DNA from: DATFDN01 sp963762525
GTDB lineage: Bacteria; Pseudomonadota; Alphaproteobacteria; Acetobacterales; Acetobacteraceae
Reading direction: 5' to 3'
Assembly: GCA_963762525.1 (NCBI GenBank)
Contig: CAVXKT010000004.1
Span: forward strand, 372,001-436,000
DNA: 64,000 nt
Shown here one piece after another: positions 8,725 to 17,059 of the stretch. The notes below the pieces were generated by a model. That model worked only from the letters and a program-made list of their open reading frames with translations. It had not been told where the DNA came from and made no database searches. The stretch's first letter is position 1. Each line of letters opens with the position of its first letter. Made by a program: the position numbers and the translations under genes.

Positions 8725-9165
8725 GGCTGAAGTTTCGGCCGGCGCTGGTTAACGCATGGTCAATCTGAAGGCGTTGATGCTCGCGCTTGGCGCGAGCATG
8801 ACGTGGCGAATGCGGGTTGTTTCCGCAGACGCGGGATCGGTTCCGATGAAAGCCGATGGAACGGCCTTTTCCCGTCATGCTCGCGCTTGGCGCGAGCATC
8901 CACGCCTTCGCGGTCGAGCATGCCGTGCGGCCGATTCGTCATGATGTATTACCCAACCGCCTCTCATGGCTGAAGTTTCGGCCGGCGCTGGTTAAACGCA
9001 TGGTCAATCTGAAGGCGTGGATGCTCGCGCCAAGCGCGAGCATGACGTGGCAAATGCGGGTTGTTTCCGGAGACGCGGGATCGGTTCCGATGAAAGCCAA
9101 TGGAATGGCCTTTTCACGTCATGCTCGCGCCAAGCGCGAGCATGACGTGACGAATGCGGGTTGTC
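8679..9165. repeat. Two-unit tandem repeat, 242-244 bp period, upstream of the GIY-YIG gene
   Basis: Unit 1 begins at 8679 (TGCCGTGCGGCCGAT) inside the start of the GIY-YIG gene, and unit 2 begins at 8921 with the same sequence. Corresponding landmarks are offset by 242-244 bases, with small indels (TAGACCC against TATTACCC, TTAACGC against TTAAACGC). Each unit contains the first codons of the nuclease gene, a spacer, and two 23-bp palindromes 100 bp apart. No protein gene other than the nuclease fragment is visible between 8725 and 9219. Confidence 0.85.
8777..9143. repeat. Four copies of a 23-bp palindrome with an asymmetric loop
   Basis: Copies lie at 8777-8799, 8877-8899, 9021-9043 and 9121-9143. 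Each has perfect 9-bp arms ATGCTCGCG/CGCGAGCAT around a five-base loop. The loop is CTTGG in the first two copies and its reverse complement CCAAG in the last two, so the elements have an orientation and the two units carry them inverted. Copies two and three extend to a perfect 36-bp inverted repeat (8873-8908 and 9012-9047), with CGTC on one flank and CCACGCC on the other. Similar short palindromes are widely dispersed in alphaproteobacterial intergenic DNA. Confidence 0.88.
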
Positions 9166-9219
9166 GGGCTCCACATGACGCGAACACGCCCTGCGCGGTG
9201 GTCGCAGCGACGGCGGCGC

Positions 9220-10710
9220 TTACCCATGCGCGAACCACGCCGCAAACGCCTCGCGCCGGGCGGGGCTCAGGTGCAGGTAGTGCTTGGTGCGCCGCTCCAG
9301 CACGTCCTCGGCCGAGCGCGCCCATTCCGTGCGGCGCAGAAAATCGGCCTCGCGTTCGTACAGCAGGCCGCCGAAATGCCGGCCCAGATCGGCGGTCGCA
9401 GCAGCGCCGTCCAGCAGTGCCTCGGCGCGGGTCCCGTAGAGCCTTGCGTAGTGATGGGCGAGGTCGGCGGCAAGCCAGGCGTGGCGGTGCCGGAAATCAC
9501 GTAGATAGAGGTCGAAATCGGCATCCGGCATGTCGCCGCCCGGAAGCGCCGTGCGCCCCGTCCAGCCGCCGCGCAGCGCCGGGAAATGCGGCGCCAGCTT
9601 GTCCATCGCGTGTTCGGCGAGCTTGCGATAGGTGGTGATCTTGCCCCCGAACACGGAAATCAGGGGCGCGCGGCCGCCGTCACCGTCGATATCGAAGGCA
9701 TAGTCGCGCGTGACCGCCGACGGATTGACGGCCGCATCGTCGTAGAGCGGCCGGACCCCGGAGAACTCGTGCAGGATGTCATCGCGCGCGAGCTGATGGC
9801 GCGTATAGCGGTTCACCGCGCGCAACAGGTAGTCCCGCTCGGCCGGCGCCACCGTCACGTCGTCGGGCCTTCCTTCATAGGCGACATCGGTGGTGCCGAT
9901 CAGGCAGAGGTCGCCCTGGTAGGGATTGACGAAGATCACCCGCTTGTCGTCGTTCTGCAACAAGTACGCCTGCCGGCCGTCCCAGAACTTGCGCACGACC
10001 AGATGGCTGCCCTTCACCAGCCGTATCTTGCGCGCGGTGTTGGCGCCGACGACGCCATGGATCACCTGCTCGACCCACGGGCCGGCGGCGTTGGCCAGCG
10101 CCCGCGCCCTGACCTCGCGAACGCCGCCGTCCTCGGCGCGCAGCGCCACGCGCCACAGCCCGTCCTCGCGCCGCGCCGTCGTCGCCTCGGTGCGCACCAG
10201 GATGTCCGCCCCGGATCGATCGGCATCGAGCGCGTTCAGCACCACCAGCCGCGCGTCTTCGACCCAGCAATCCGAGTATTCGAAGGCGGTGCGAAACTTT
10301 GGCTTGATCGCCGTTCCCTCGGGCGCGGCGCGCAGATCGAGCCGCCGTGTCGGCGGCAGCTTCCGGCGCCCGCCGAGATGGTCGTAGAGCAGCAGCCCCA
10401 GCCTGATCATCCAGGCCGGGCGCTGCTCCTTGCTGTGCGGCAGCACGAAGCGCATCGGCCAGACGATGTGCGGGGCGATGCGCAGCAGCACCTCGCGCTC
10501 GATCAGCGCCTCCCGCACCAGGCGGAACTCGTAGTATTCGAGATAGCGGAGACCGCCATGGACGAGCTTGCCGGAACGCGACGACGTACCCTCGCCGAGA
10601 TCGCCCTTCTCGCACAGCAGCACGCGCAACCCGCGCCCCGCGGCGTCGCGGGCGATGCCGGCGCCGTTGACGCCGCCGCCGATCACCAGCAGATCATAGG
10701 GATCGTTCAT
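9220..10710 (-). CDS. GlpD-like FAD-dependent glycerol-3-phosphate/polyol-phosphate dehydrogenase
   Basis: A 496-residue FAD protein of the GlpD family. The FAD motif GGGVNGAGIARDAAGRG lies just after the start, then KGDLGEGTSSRSGKLVHGG, and the C-terminal domain contains SVFGGKITTYRKLAEHA. The chosen ATG at 10710 places the FAD motif at residue 10; the open frame upstream is noise. GlpD oxidises sn-glycerol-3-phosphate to dihydroxyacetone phosphate at the inner membrane and feeds electrons to quinone. EryB-type relatives act on erythritol phosphate. Its ATG overlaps the stop of the aldolase gene (ATGA), and it is the last gene of the ten-gene operon. The neighbours make a polyol-1-phosphate substrate other than glycerol phosphate plausible, but this is inference. 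Confidence 0.85.
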   Translation of the reverse strand: MNDPYDLLVIGGGVNGAGIARDAAGRGLRVLLCEKGDLGEGTSSRSGKLVHGGLRYLEYYEFRLVREALIEREVLLRIAPHIVWPMRFVLPHSKEQRPAWMIRLGLLLYDHLGGRRKLPPTRRLDLRAAPEGTAIKPKFRTAFEYSDCWVEDARLVVLNALDADRSGADILVRTEATTARREDGLWRVALRAEDGGVREVRARALANAAGPWVEQVIHGVVGANTARKIRLVKGSHLVVRKFWDGRQAYLLQNDDKRVIFVNPYQGDLCLIGTTDVAYEGRPDDVTVAPAERDYLLRAVNRYTRHQLARDDILHEFSGVRPLYDDAAVNPSAVTRDYAFDIDGDGGRAPLISVFGGKITTYRKLAEHAMDKLAPHFPALRGGWTGRTALPGGDMPDADFDLYLRDFRHRHAWLAADLAHHYARLYGTRAEALLDGAAATADLGRHFGGLLYEREADFLRRTEWARSAEDVLERRTKHYLHLSPARREAFAAWFAHG

Positions 10711-11381
10711 GCGTCGGAGGTGACGCTCCGGTCCTGGTCCTGCAAGCCGTAGGTGGCGAACTTGCGGGCGGTGTCGGCGATCTCGGCATCGCTCAGAACA
10801 TGCGGGCCGCCGATCAGCAGGCTGTGGTAATATTGCTTGGCGATCGTCTCCAGTTCGACCGCCAGCCACATCGCCTTCGCGAGCGTCGGACCGCAGACGA
10901 TCATGCCGTGATTGGCGAGCAGGCAGGCGTCGCGCCCCTCAAGCGCCGCGAGCGCGTGATTCGACAGCTCCTTGGTGCCGAACGTGGCATAATCGGCGCA
11001 GCGGATGTCGGTGCCGCCGAACGCTGCAATCATGTAGTGGCACGCCGGGATGGGCCGGCGCGCGATCGCCAGCGTGGTGGCGAAGGTCGGATGGCTGTGC
11101 ACGACCGCGGCCACTTGCGGGCGCGAGCGCATGATGTCGAGATGAAAGCGCCATTCGGTCGAAGGTTTGCGCGGGCCGTCATAGCGGCCGTATTCGCCCT
11201 CGATCGGCAGCTTCGCCACCTGCTCGGGGCGGATCTCGTGGTAGGGGATCGCCGACGGCGAGATCAGCATCGCCGCGCCGTGGCGGACGCTGATATTGCC
11301 CGACGTTCCCTGGTTGATGCCCAGCGCGTTCATCGCGCAACAGGCGTCGATCAGCGCTTGCCGGGCGGCCTGTTCATCCAT
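10707..11381 (-). CDS. Class II aldolase/adducin family protein, L-fuculose-phosphate-aldolase-like
   Basis: A 224-residue zinc aldolase. It keeps every landmark of FucA: phosphate loop GTSGNIS at 25-31, PSTEW with the catalytic Glu76, zinc ligands His95 and His97 in HSHP and His158 in ANHG. Such enzymes cleave a ketose-1-phosphate to dihydroxyacetone phosphate and an aldehyde. The ATG at 11381 has AAGGA seven bases upstream; a GTG six codons earlier is less likely. It sits between a 2-hydroxyacid dehydrogenase and a GlpD-like dehydrogenase, so its ketose phosphate may be the product of that dehydrogenase. The stereochemistry of the substrate cannot be read from the sequence. Confidence 0.85.
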   Translation of the reverse strand: MDEQAARQALIDACCAMNALGINQGTSGNISVRHGAAMLISPSAIPYHEIRPEQVAKLPIEGEYGRYDGPRKPSTEWRFHLDIMRSRPQVAAVVHSHPTFATTLAIARRPIPACHYMIAAFGGTDIRCADYATFGTKELSNHALAALEGRDACLLANHGMIVCGPTLAKAMWLAVELETIAKQYYHSLLIGGPHVLSDAEIADTARKFATYGLQDQDRSVTSDA

Positions 11382-11392
11382 GGGAAGATCCT

Positions 11393-12448
11393 TCAGCACG
11401 GGTTGAGCGGCGGTTCGCCGGCCAAGTGGCGCCGAACCTCCTCGGCGGCGGCCTCGGCCGCGATCGTCAGGGTGTTGACCGAAGCACCGGCGATATGCGG
11501 CGTCAGGGTCACATTGGCCAGCGCGAGCAACGGCCAGTCGGCGGGCACCGGCTCGACGGCGAAGGTCTCGATCGCCGCGCCGCCCAGATGGCCGGACGAA
11601 AGCGCAAGGTAGAGCGCATCGTAATCGACCAGCGGGCCGCGCGCCGTGTTGACGAAGATCGCCCCCGGTCGCATCGCCGCGAACTGGGCGCGGCCGATGA
11701 AGCCCGCCGTTTCCTCGGTGACGCGCGCGTGCAGCGTAATGACATCGCCGCCCGCGAGCAGGCGCTCCATCCCGACCTGTTCGACGCCGTCGGCGCGGTC
11801 GGCGGCGGACAGCTGCACATAGGGATCATGCACCAGGATGCGGCAGCCGAACGCCTTCAGCAGGCGAACAACGCGGGTGCCGATATGGCCGTAGCCGATG
11901 ACGCCGACGGTCAGCTCCGACAGCTCGCGCCCGGTGCGATCGGCACGGTAGAGGTCGCCGCGCCAGTTGCCGGCCCGCAGCGCGTCGTGACCGGCGGTTA
12001 TCAGGCGGGTCTGCGACAGGATCGCGCCGATCGTGAACTCCGCCACCGCGCCGGCGTTGCGGCCGGGCGTGTTCACCACCCGCACGCCGCGGGCGCGCGT
12101 CGCCCGCATATCGATATTGACCGGGCCGCCGCGCGAGACCGCGATCAGCTTCAGCGCCGGCATCCGTTCGAGCATCTCCGCCGACACCGGCGCCAGCTGC
12201 GTGACCAGGATTTCCGCCCCGTCGATGAACCGCACGATCTCGTCCGGGTCGCCCTGATATTCCTTCAGCCCCGCCAGGCCCGGCCGCGCGTAGCCGTGCT
12301 CCATCGGCGCGTCGGGCCACGGCAAGGTCATGCTGCGCAGCACCACACTTGCCTCGCAGGCGGCGCGGATCGCCTGCTCGAAGCGTTCCGGAAGCATGAA
12401 ATTGTCGCCGATGATCGCGACTTCCGCGATGCGGCTTTCAGGCGTCAT
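11393..12448 (-). CDS. D-isomer-specific 2-hydroxyacid dehydrogenase
   Basis: A 351-residue NAD-dependent dehydrogenase of the D-2-hydroxyacid family. The nucleotide-binding motif GYGHIG is at 185-190, and the catalytic residues fall where expected: Arg270 in NTARG, Glu299 in VEP and His318 in PHIAG. It interconverts a 2-keto acid such as glyoxylate or hydroxypyruvate and its D-hydroxy acid. Its start overlaps the end of the kinase gene by 11 bases and its stop lies 11 bases before the aldolase start. In this operon it could handle the acid derived from the aldehyde released by the aldolase (inferred). The substrate is undetermined. Confidence 0.85.
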   Translation of the reverse strand: MTPESRIAEVAIIGDNFMLPERFEQAIRAACEASVVLRSMTLPWPDAPMEHGYARPGLAGLKEYQGDPDEIVRFIDGAEILVTQLAPVSAEMLERMPALKLIAVSRGGPVNIDMRATRARGVRVVNTPGRNAGAVAEFTIGAILSQTRLITAGHDALRAGNWRGDLYRADRTGRELSELTVGVIGYGHIGTRVVRLLKAFGCRILVHDPYVQLSAADRADGVEQVGMERLLAGGDVITLHARVTEETAGFIGRAQFAAMRPGAIFVNTARGPLVDYDALYLALSSGHLGGAAIETFAVEPVPADWPLLALANVTLTPHIAGASVNTLTIAAEAAAEEVRRHLAGEPPLNPC

Positions 12449-14006
12449 GGCCGGCCATCCGCGCCGCGTGCAGACGCCGCCAGATCGGCGGCATCACGGC
12501 GTAGCTCTCGCGGTAGATCGGAAACAGCGCTTCGTAGATCGCCGCCAGGGTCGGATCGGGCGCTTCGGCCGGCCGGGCCGGCGGCGCGATCCAACGCGCG
12601 GCGCAGGCGGCCATGTCCGGGTAGAGGCCGATGCCGACCGCGGCGATCATCGCCGCCCCGGCGGCGCCGGTCTCGGTCTGCGCCGCCTCGCCCACCGGGC
12701 GGTTGAGGCAGGCCGCGAGGATCGCGCGCATGACCCCCGAGCGCGCCGCGCCGCCGGTGACGCGGACCGCGTGCGGCACCCCGCCCATGGCGATGAAGCA
12801 GTCGCGCGAGGCAAGGCCGAGGCCCTCGTAAATCCCGCGCGCCAGTTCGGCCAAGCCGACATGCTGGTCGATCCCCAGCAACGCCGCCCGCGCGCACCCG
12901 TCCACGAACGGCCCGCGCTCGCCGGAGGAGGAGATGAACGGGTGATACAGCACGGCGCCCGGCCGCGCCCGCGCCACCGCCTCGTCAATCGCCCGCAGGA
13001 TGCCGATCCGTCCCTCGGCCGGCGCGCCGCCGGCCAGCCGCGCGGCGTCGCGCACCAGATCGGCGAGCCAGTCCATGTTGAGCGTGGCCGCCATCGAGGT
13101 CTGCGCCTGCATGGTGTGGCGCGGCACCGGGAACGGCAGGCAGTAGCCGGTCAGGTCCGGGGCGGGCGCGACGTGATCGGGATCGCCGACCAGGCGCAGA
13201 TGCATCGCCGTGCTGCCGAGGATCGACACCCCGGTCTCATCATCGCCGCCATAGAGCCCGGCACCCAGGCCGGTGCAGACGACGTCGATCGCGCCCAGCA
13301 CCACGGGCAGGCCGGCGGGAAGGCCGGTGCGCGCCGCCGCCGCCCGCGACAGCGGGTGCGATTGGCGCGTGCCATCGACGATCGGCGGCAGCAGCCGCTC
13401 CAGATCGGTCATGCCGAGCGCTTCCAGGACCTCGCGCCGATAGCGGCGGGTGCGGTAATCGCCGAAGGTCATGCAGGCTTCCGAAGGGTCGGTCGCGCGC
13501 ACGCCGGTCAGGTTGAAGTAGAGCCAGTCCTTGCAATGCAGCGCCGTCGCGGCGCGCGCCGGCACCGCGGGCCGATGGCGGCAAAGCCACAGCAGCTGCG
13601 CCGATTGCTGGCAGGCGCTGAGGCCGGTTCCGGTGAAGGCGAACGCGGCGCGCGCTTCGCCGCCGGCGCGCAGCCCTTCCACGAGGTCGCGCGCGCGGGC
13701 ATCCAGCCACAGCAGCGCCGGTGCAACGGGCTCGCCATCGGCGTCGGCAAGCCAGGTGCCGTCGCCCTGCCCGGTGACCGCGAGCGCCGCGATTTCGGCG
13801 CCGCATAGCTGGCCCGCGAGCGTCCGCAGCACGTGGAAGCAGTCATCGCGGGTGCGCGCCATGTCCTGCTCGACGGCGCCGTGCGGCCCGGGTTCGATCC
13901 GGTTCGCTCGCGCGGCGGTCGCCACCACGTCGCCGCCGGCCGTGAAGGCGACCGCCTTCACCATCGAGGTGCCGGAGTTGACGGCGACGACAAGCGGCGG
14001 CTTCAT
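12438..14006 (-). CDS. FGGY-family carbohydrate/polyol kinase
   Basis: A 522-residue kinase of the FGGY family (xylulokinase, glycerol kinase, erythritol kinase). Visible are the N-terminal NSGTSMVK phosphate loop, GAVEQD near residue 43, AVTGQGDGTW near 77, the catalytic base Asp241 in GAIDVVCTGLGAG, and the C-terminal VTGGAARSGVMRAILA adenine-side motif. The first loop normally reads IDxGT; here the aspartate is Asn10, an unusual change at a metal/phosphate-contacting position. The GAVEQD region resembles erythritol kinase EryA more than xylulokinase. The ATG shares one base with the stop of the ATPase gene upstream. It probably phosphorylates the polyol imported by the neighbouring ABC system. 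Confidence 0.83.
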   Translation of the reverse strand: MKPPLVVAVNSGTSMVKAVAFTAGGDVVATAARANRIEPGPHGAVEQDMARTRDDCFHVLRTLAGQLCGAEIAALAVTGQGDGTWLADADGEPVAPALLWLDARARDLVEGLRAGGEARAAFAFTGTGLSACQQSAQLLWLCRHRPAVPARAATALHCKDWLYFNLTGVRATDPSEACMTFGDYRTRRYRREVLEALGMTDLERLLPPIVDGTRQSHPLSRAAAARTGLPAGLPVVLGAIDVVCTGLGAGLYGGDDETGVSILGSTAMHLRLVGDPDHVAPAPDLTGYCLPFPVPRHTMQAQTSMAATLNMDWLADLVRDAARLAGGAPAEGRIGILRAIDEAVARARPGAVLYHPFISSSGERGPFVDGCARAALLGIDQHVGLAELARGIYEGLGLASRDCFIAMGGVPHAVRVTGGAARSGVMRAILAACLNRPVGEAAQTETGAAGAAMIAAVGIGLYPDMAACAARWIAPPARPAEAPDPTLAAIYEALFPIYRESYAVMPPIWRRLHAARMAGHDA

Positions 14007-15087
14007 CAGGCTGCCTCCAGCCCGTGCATCAGCACCCGCCCCGATGCGGCGTCGAACAAGTGCGTGTCGGCGGGAGCGAAGCCCAGCGCGACCTCCTGAC
14101 CGGTCACCGCGGCGACGCGGCGATGCGACACCGCCACCAACAGGCGGCCGCCGACATCAAGCGCGACATGCGCCTGATCGCCCAGCCAATGATTAGAGAC
14201 GATGGTGCCGCGCCAGTCGCCGCCGCCCAGCATGATTGATGCGGTCGGACGCCGAGGACCACCTCGGTTCCCGCCGGCGGCAGGCCGGCGGGCATCGCGA
14301 ACCACGGCGCATCGGCGCCGGCGAGGCGCACGCCGCCCGGCTGCACCACCGCCGCCATCGCATTCATCGGCGGCTCGCCCAGAAACGTGGCGACGAACAA
14401 ATTGGCGGGCCGCGCCAGCAACTCGGCGCCGGTGCCGTATTGCTGCAACACGCCGCCCTCCATGACGGCGATGCGATCGGCCATCGCGTGCGCCTCGGTC
14501 TGGTCGTGAGTGACCAGCACGGCGGTCAGCCGGCGCTCCTTGACCAGCGCCTTCACGCGCCCGCGCAGCTTGGCGCGCAACTGCGGCTCAAGCTGGCCCA
14601 TCGGCTCGTCCAGCAGGTGCAGAGCGGCGTCGCGGGCGAGCGCGCGGGCGAGCGAGGCGCGCTGCTGCTGGCCGCCGGAGAGGCCCGCCGGGCGGCGCTT
14701 CAGGATCGGCCCGATCTCCAGCAGATCGGCGACGTCGCGCACCCGCTTGCGCACGTCGATCCGTCCGTCGCGGCCCAGCCCGAAGCCGATATTGTCCTCG
14801 ATGGTCAGCGGCGGATAAAGCGCGTAGCCCTCGAACGCCATCGCCACGCCGCGACGCGACGGCGCCAGCGTGTCGATGCGCTTGCCGGCGAGCGTAATGC
14901 TGCCCTCGGTGACGCTCTCGAAACCCGCCACCATGCGCAAGGTCGAGGTCTTGCCGCAGCCCGACGAGCCGAGCAGCGCCACGATGTCGCCGCTCGCCAC
15001 CGTAAGATCGAGAGCTTGCACCGCGCGGACCGCGTGCTTGCCGCGCGCGCCGTAGGTCTTGCTGACATTGGCCAGAGCGAGCGTCAT
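14006..15087 (-). pseudogene. ABC importer ATPase 2 (MalK/UgpC type), one frameshift
   Basis: The first part (start 15087, overlapping the preceding stop by ATGA) is a MalK-type ATPase: Walker A GSSGCGKT 40-47, signature LSGGQ 136-140, Walker B with Asp160 and Glu161, and switch His194. The Q-loop glutamine is Glu86 (AFEGYALYPP) and the D-loop aspartate is Glu167; both variants recur in rhizobial polyol ATPases of the GlpT type (from memory). The reading frame breaks near 14240 after GVRP, where one base seems missing. The TOBE-like regulatory domain continues in another frame as IMLGGGDWRGTIVSNHWLGD and ends at 14006. Restored length is about 360 residues, normal for the family. A sequence error is likely, since the operon is otherwise intact. 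Confidence 0.8.
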
Positions 15088-16208
15088 GCCGCGACCTCGG
15101 TCCGGATCGTGGCCGCATCGGCGATGCGCGCGCCGCTCTCGGCGTCGTAGAGCAGCGCCCGCGCCGGATCCGGCGTGATCCACACGCTCGCCCCCGCCTG
15201 CGGCGGGGCGCCGGCGACGCTTGCCAGCACCTCCTGGCCGTCGGCGGCGCGGAGCAGCAGCACCTGGCGCTCGTGCAGCGGTGTCGCCGCCACCATCTCC
15301 AGAACGGCGGCGCCCGGATCGGGCGCGGTGCGAACGGTCAGGTTCTCGGGTCGCATCCCGAGCAGACATTCGCGTCCGGCCGTCTCGGTGTTCGGTCGGA
15401 ACCGCAGCGACAGTCCGATGGCGTCAACCCGCACCCCCTCGGGGCCCGGTGTCGCGGTGCAGGGAAGCAGGTTCATCGGCGGATCGCCGAACAGCCGCGC
15501 CACCGCCACCGAGGCGGGGCTGTCGTAAATCGTCTCCGGCGCCGCCTGCTGAACCACCCGGCCGTCGATCAGCACGGCGATGCGATCGGCCAGCGCCATC
15601 GCCTCGCGATAGTCCTGGCTCACGTAGATCGTCGCCGCTGCCGCGCGGCGCAGCAGCCGGGGCAGCTCCATCCGCATCTCGTAGCGCAGCTTGGCATCGA
15701 CGTTGCGCAGCGGATCGTCGAGCAGCAGCACCTTCGGCTCGCCCACCAGCGCGCGGGCCAGCGCCGTGCGTTGCTTCTGCCCGTTCGACAGCGCCCGCGG
15801 CGCGTGGCCGAGGACATGCGTGATGCGCAGCAACTCGGCGACCCGCTCGACCCGCTCGCGGATCTCCGCCGCGCCGGCATGGCGCGCGCGCAGCGGGCTG
15901 GCGATGTTCTCCCGCGCCGGCATGTGCGGGTAAAGCGCGAAATTCTGGAACGCGACGCCGACGTTGCGCTTTTCCGGCCCGAGGGCGGAGACGTCGCGCC
16001 CGGCGATGATGATGCGGCCGGACGCGCTCGCCTCCACGCCCGCGATCGCGCGCAGCAACACCGTCTTGCCGGCCCCGGACGGGCCGAACAGAACCAGCGT
16101 CTCGCCGGGGTCCACCTCCAGCGAGACGTCGTGCAGCACGACATGCTTGCCGAACGCCGCGTGCAGGTTGCCGACGGCGAGGCCATCGGCCGGCGGACGA
16201 CCGCTCAT
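15084..16208 (-). CDS. ABC importer ATPase 1 (MalK/UgpC type) with degenerate catalytic residues
   Basis: A 374-residue ATPase with a C-terminal TOBE-like domain. Walker A GPSGAGKT is at 42-49 and the Q-loop glutamine is Gln88. The other catalytic positions are altered: the signature is LSNGQ (140-144) instead of LSGGQ, the Walker B catalytic glutamate is Asp165, and the switch histidine is Gln198 (YVSQD). Together with ATPase 2 this predicts a heterodimer with one weak and one competent ATP site, as in rhizobial glycerol GlpS/GlpT-type importers (family knowledge). The start overlaps the stop of the permease gene by four bases. It would energise uptake of the operon's polyol or sugar. Confidence 0.85.
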   Translation of the reverse strand: MSGRPPADGLAVGNLHAAFGKHVVLHDVSLEVDPGETLVLFGPSGAGKTVLLRAIAGVEASASGRIIIAGRDVSALGPEKRNVGVAFQNFALYPHMPARENIASPLRARHAGAAEIRERVERVAELLRITHVLGHAPRALSNGQKQRTALARALVGEPKVLLLDDPLRNVDAKLRYEMRMELPRLLRRAAAATIYVSQDYREAMALADRIAVLIDGRVVQQAAPETIYDSPASVAVARLFGDPPMNLLPCTATPGPEGVRVDAIGLSLRFRPNTETAGRECLLGMRPENLTVRTAPDPGAAVLEMVAATPLHERQVLLLRAADGQEVLASVAGAPPQAGASVWITPDPARALLYDAESGARIADAATIRTEVAA

Positions 16209-17059
16209 CCCTTCACCGCTCCCAGGCTCAGCCCCTCGACCAGCCAGCGCTGCGCGTACAAGGCCAGCGCCAGCGTCGGCACGATCGACAGCACGATGGC
16301 GGCGGCGATGATCCCGTACTGGATGCCGGATGCGGTGACGAAGGCCAAAGCGCCGACCGTCACCGGCTGCTTGTCGGCCGAGGCCAGGATCAGCGCGAAC
16401 ACGAAGTTGTTCCAGGCGAAGATGAACGACAGCAGTCCGGCCGCCGCGATGCCCGGCCCGGCCAGCGGAATCGCGATCTTGGTGAAGGCGCGCCACCAGG
16501 AATGGCCGTCCACGCGGTAGGCATATTCGATATCGGGGCTGGCGTCCTCGAAATAGCCGCGCACGATCCACAGGATCAGCGGCAGGCAGATCAGCTGATA
16601 GACCCAGATCAGCCCGAGATACGTGTTGCTGAGGCCGATATCCTGGAAATAGAGCGACAGCGGCAGCAGCACCAGCAGCGGCGGGGCGAACCGCACCGAC
16701 AGCAGGGTGAAGGCGATGTCCTCGCCGAAGCGGAAGCGGAAGCGCGCGAACGCATAGGCGGCCGGCACCCCCAGGATCAGCGCCAGCACCACCGAGCAAA
16801 CCGACAGCAGGAACGAGTTCCAGAGGTTGTGCAGGAAGGTGATGTCGAGCGCGCCGGCCGAGGTTTGCAGCTTGCCCGACAGCAGCGCCACGTAGTTCTG
16901 GAACGTCGAGAACGCGACCGTCGGCGGCAAATGCAAGATCTGCTCGTTGGTCTCGAAAGACATCATGAAGATCCAGAAGATCGGAAACAGGAAGAACACC
17001 ACGACCGCGGCGAGCGCGAGCCACCGCAGACCGCGCTTCGCGACGTCACCGAAGGCCAT
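16205..17059 (-). CDS. Carbohydrate ABC importer permease (MalG-like)
   Basis: A 284-residue inner-membrane permease of the MalG/UgpE type with six predicted transmembrane segments, beginning with a strong hydrophobic helix at residues 14-34. The cytoplasmic coupling loop is seen as EYAYRVDGHSWWRAFTKIAIPLAGPG, the EAA motif that contacts the ATPase. It forms the second half of the membrane channel of the importer. Its start overlaps the end of the partner permease by 14 bases and its stop overlaps ATPase 1, so translation of the set is probably coupled. The transported substrate is inferred to be a polyol from the neighbours. Confidence 0.88.
   Translation of the reverse strand: MAFGDVAKRGLRWLALAAVVVFFLFPIFWIFMMSFETNEQILHLPPTVAFSTFQNYVALLSGKLQTSAGALDITFLHNLWNSFLLSVCSVVLALILGVPAAYAFARFRFRFGEDIAFTLLSVRFAPPLLVLLPLSLYFQDIGLSNTYLGLIWVYQLICLPLILWIVRGYFEDASPDIEYAYRVDGHSWWRAFTKIAIPLAGPGIAAAGLLSFIFAWNNFVFALILASADKQPVTVGALAFVTASGIQYGIIAAAIVLSIVPTLALALYAQRWLVEGLSLGAVKG

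Noticed and set aside
8777..9143. The regularly spaced palindromes looked briefly like a CRISPR array
   Set aside because: Only four copies, alternating 77- and 121-base gaps, spacers that are themselves duplicated, and no cas gene.
9220..10710. Calling the GlpD-like gene plain glpD
   Set aside because: Operon context with a polyol kinase and an aldolase makes another polyol phosphate at least as likely, so only the family is claimed.
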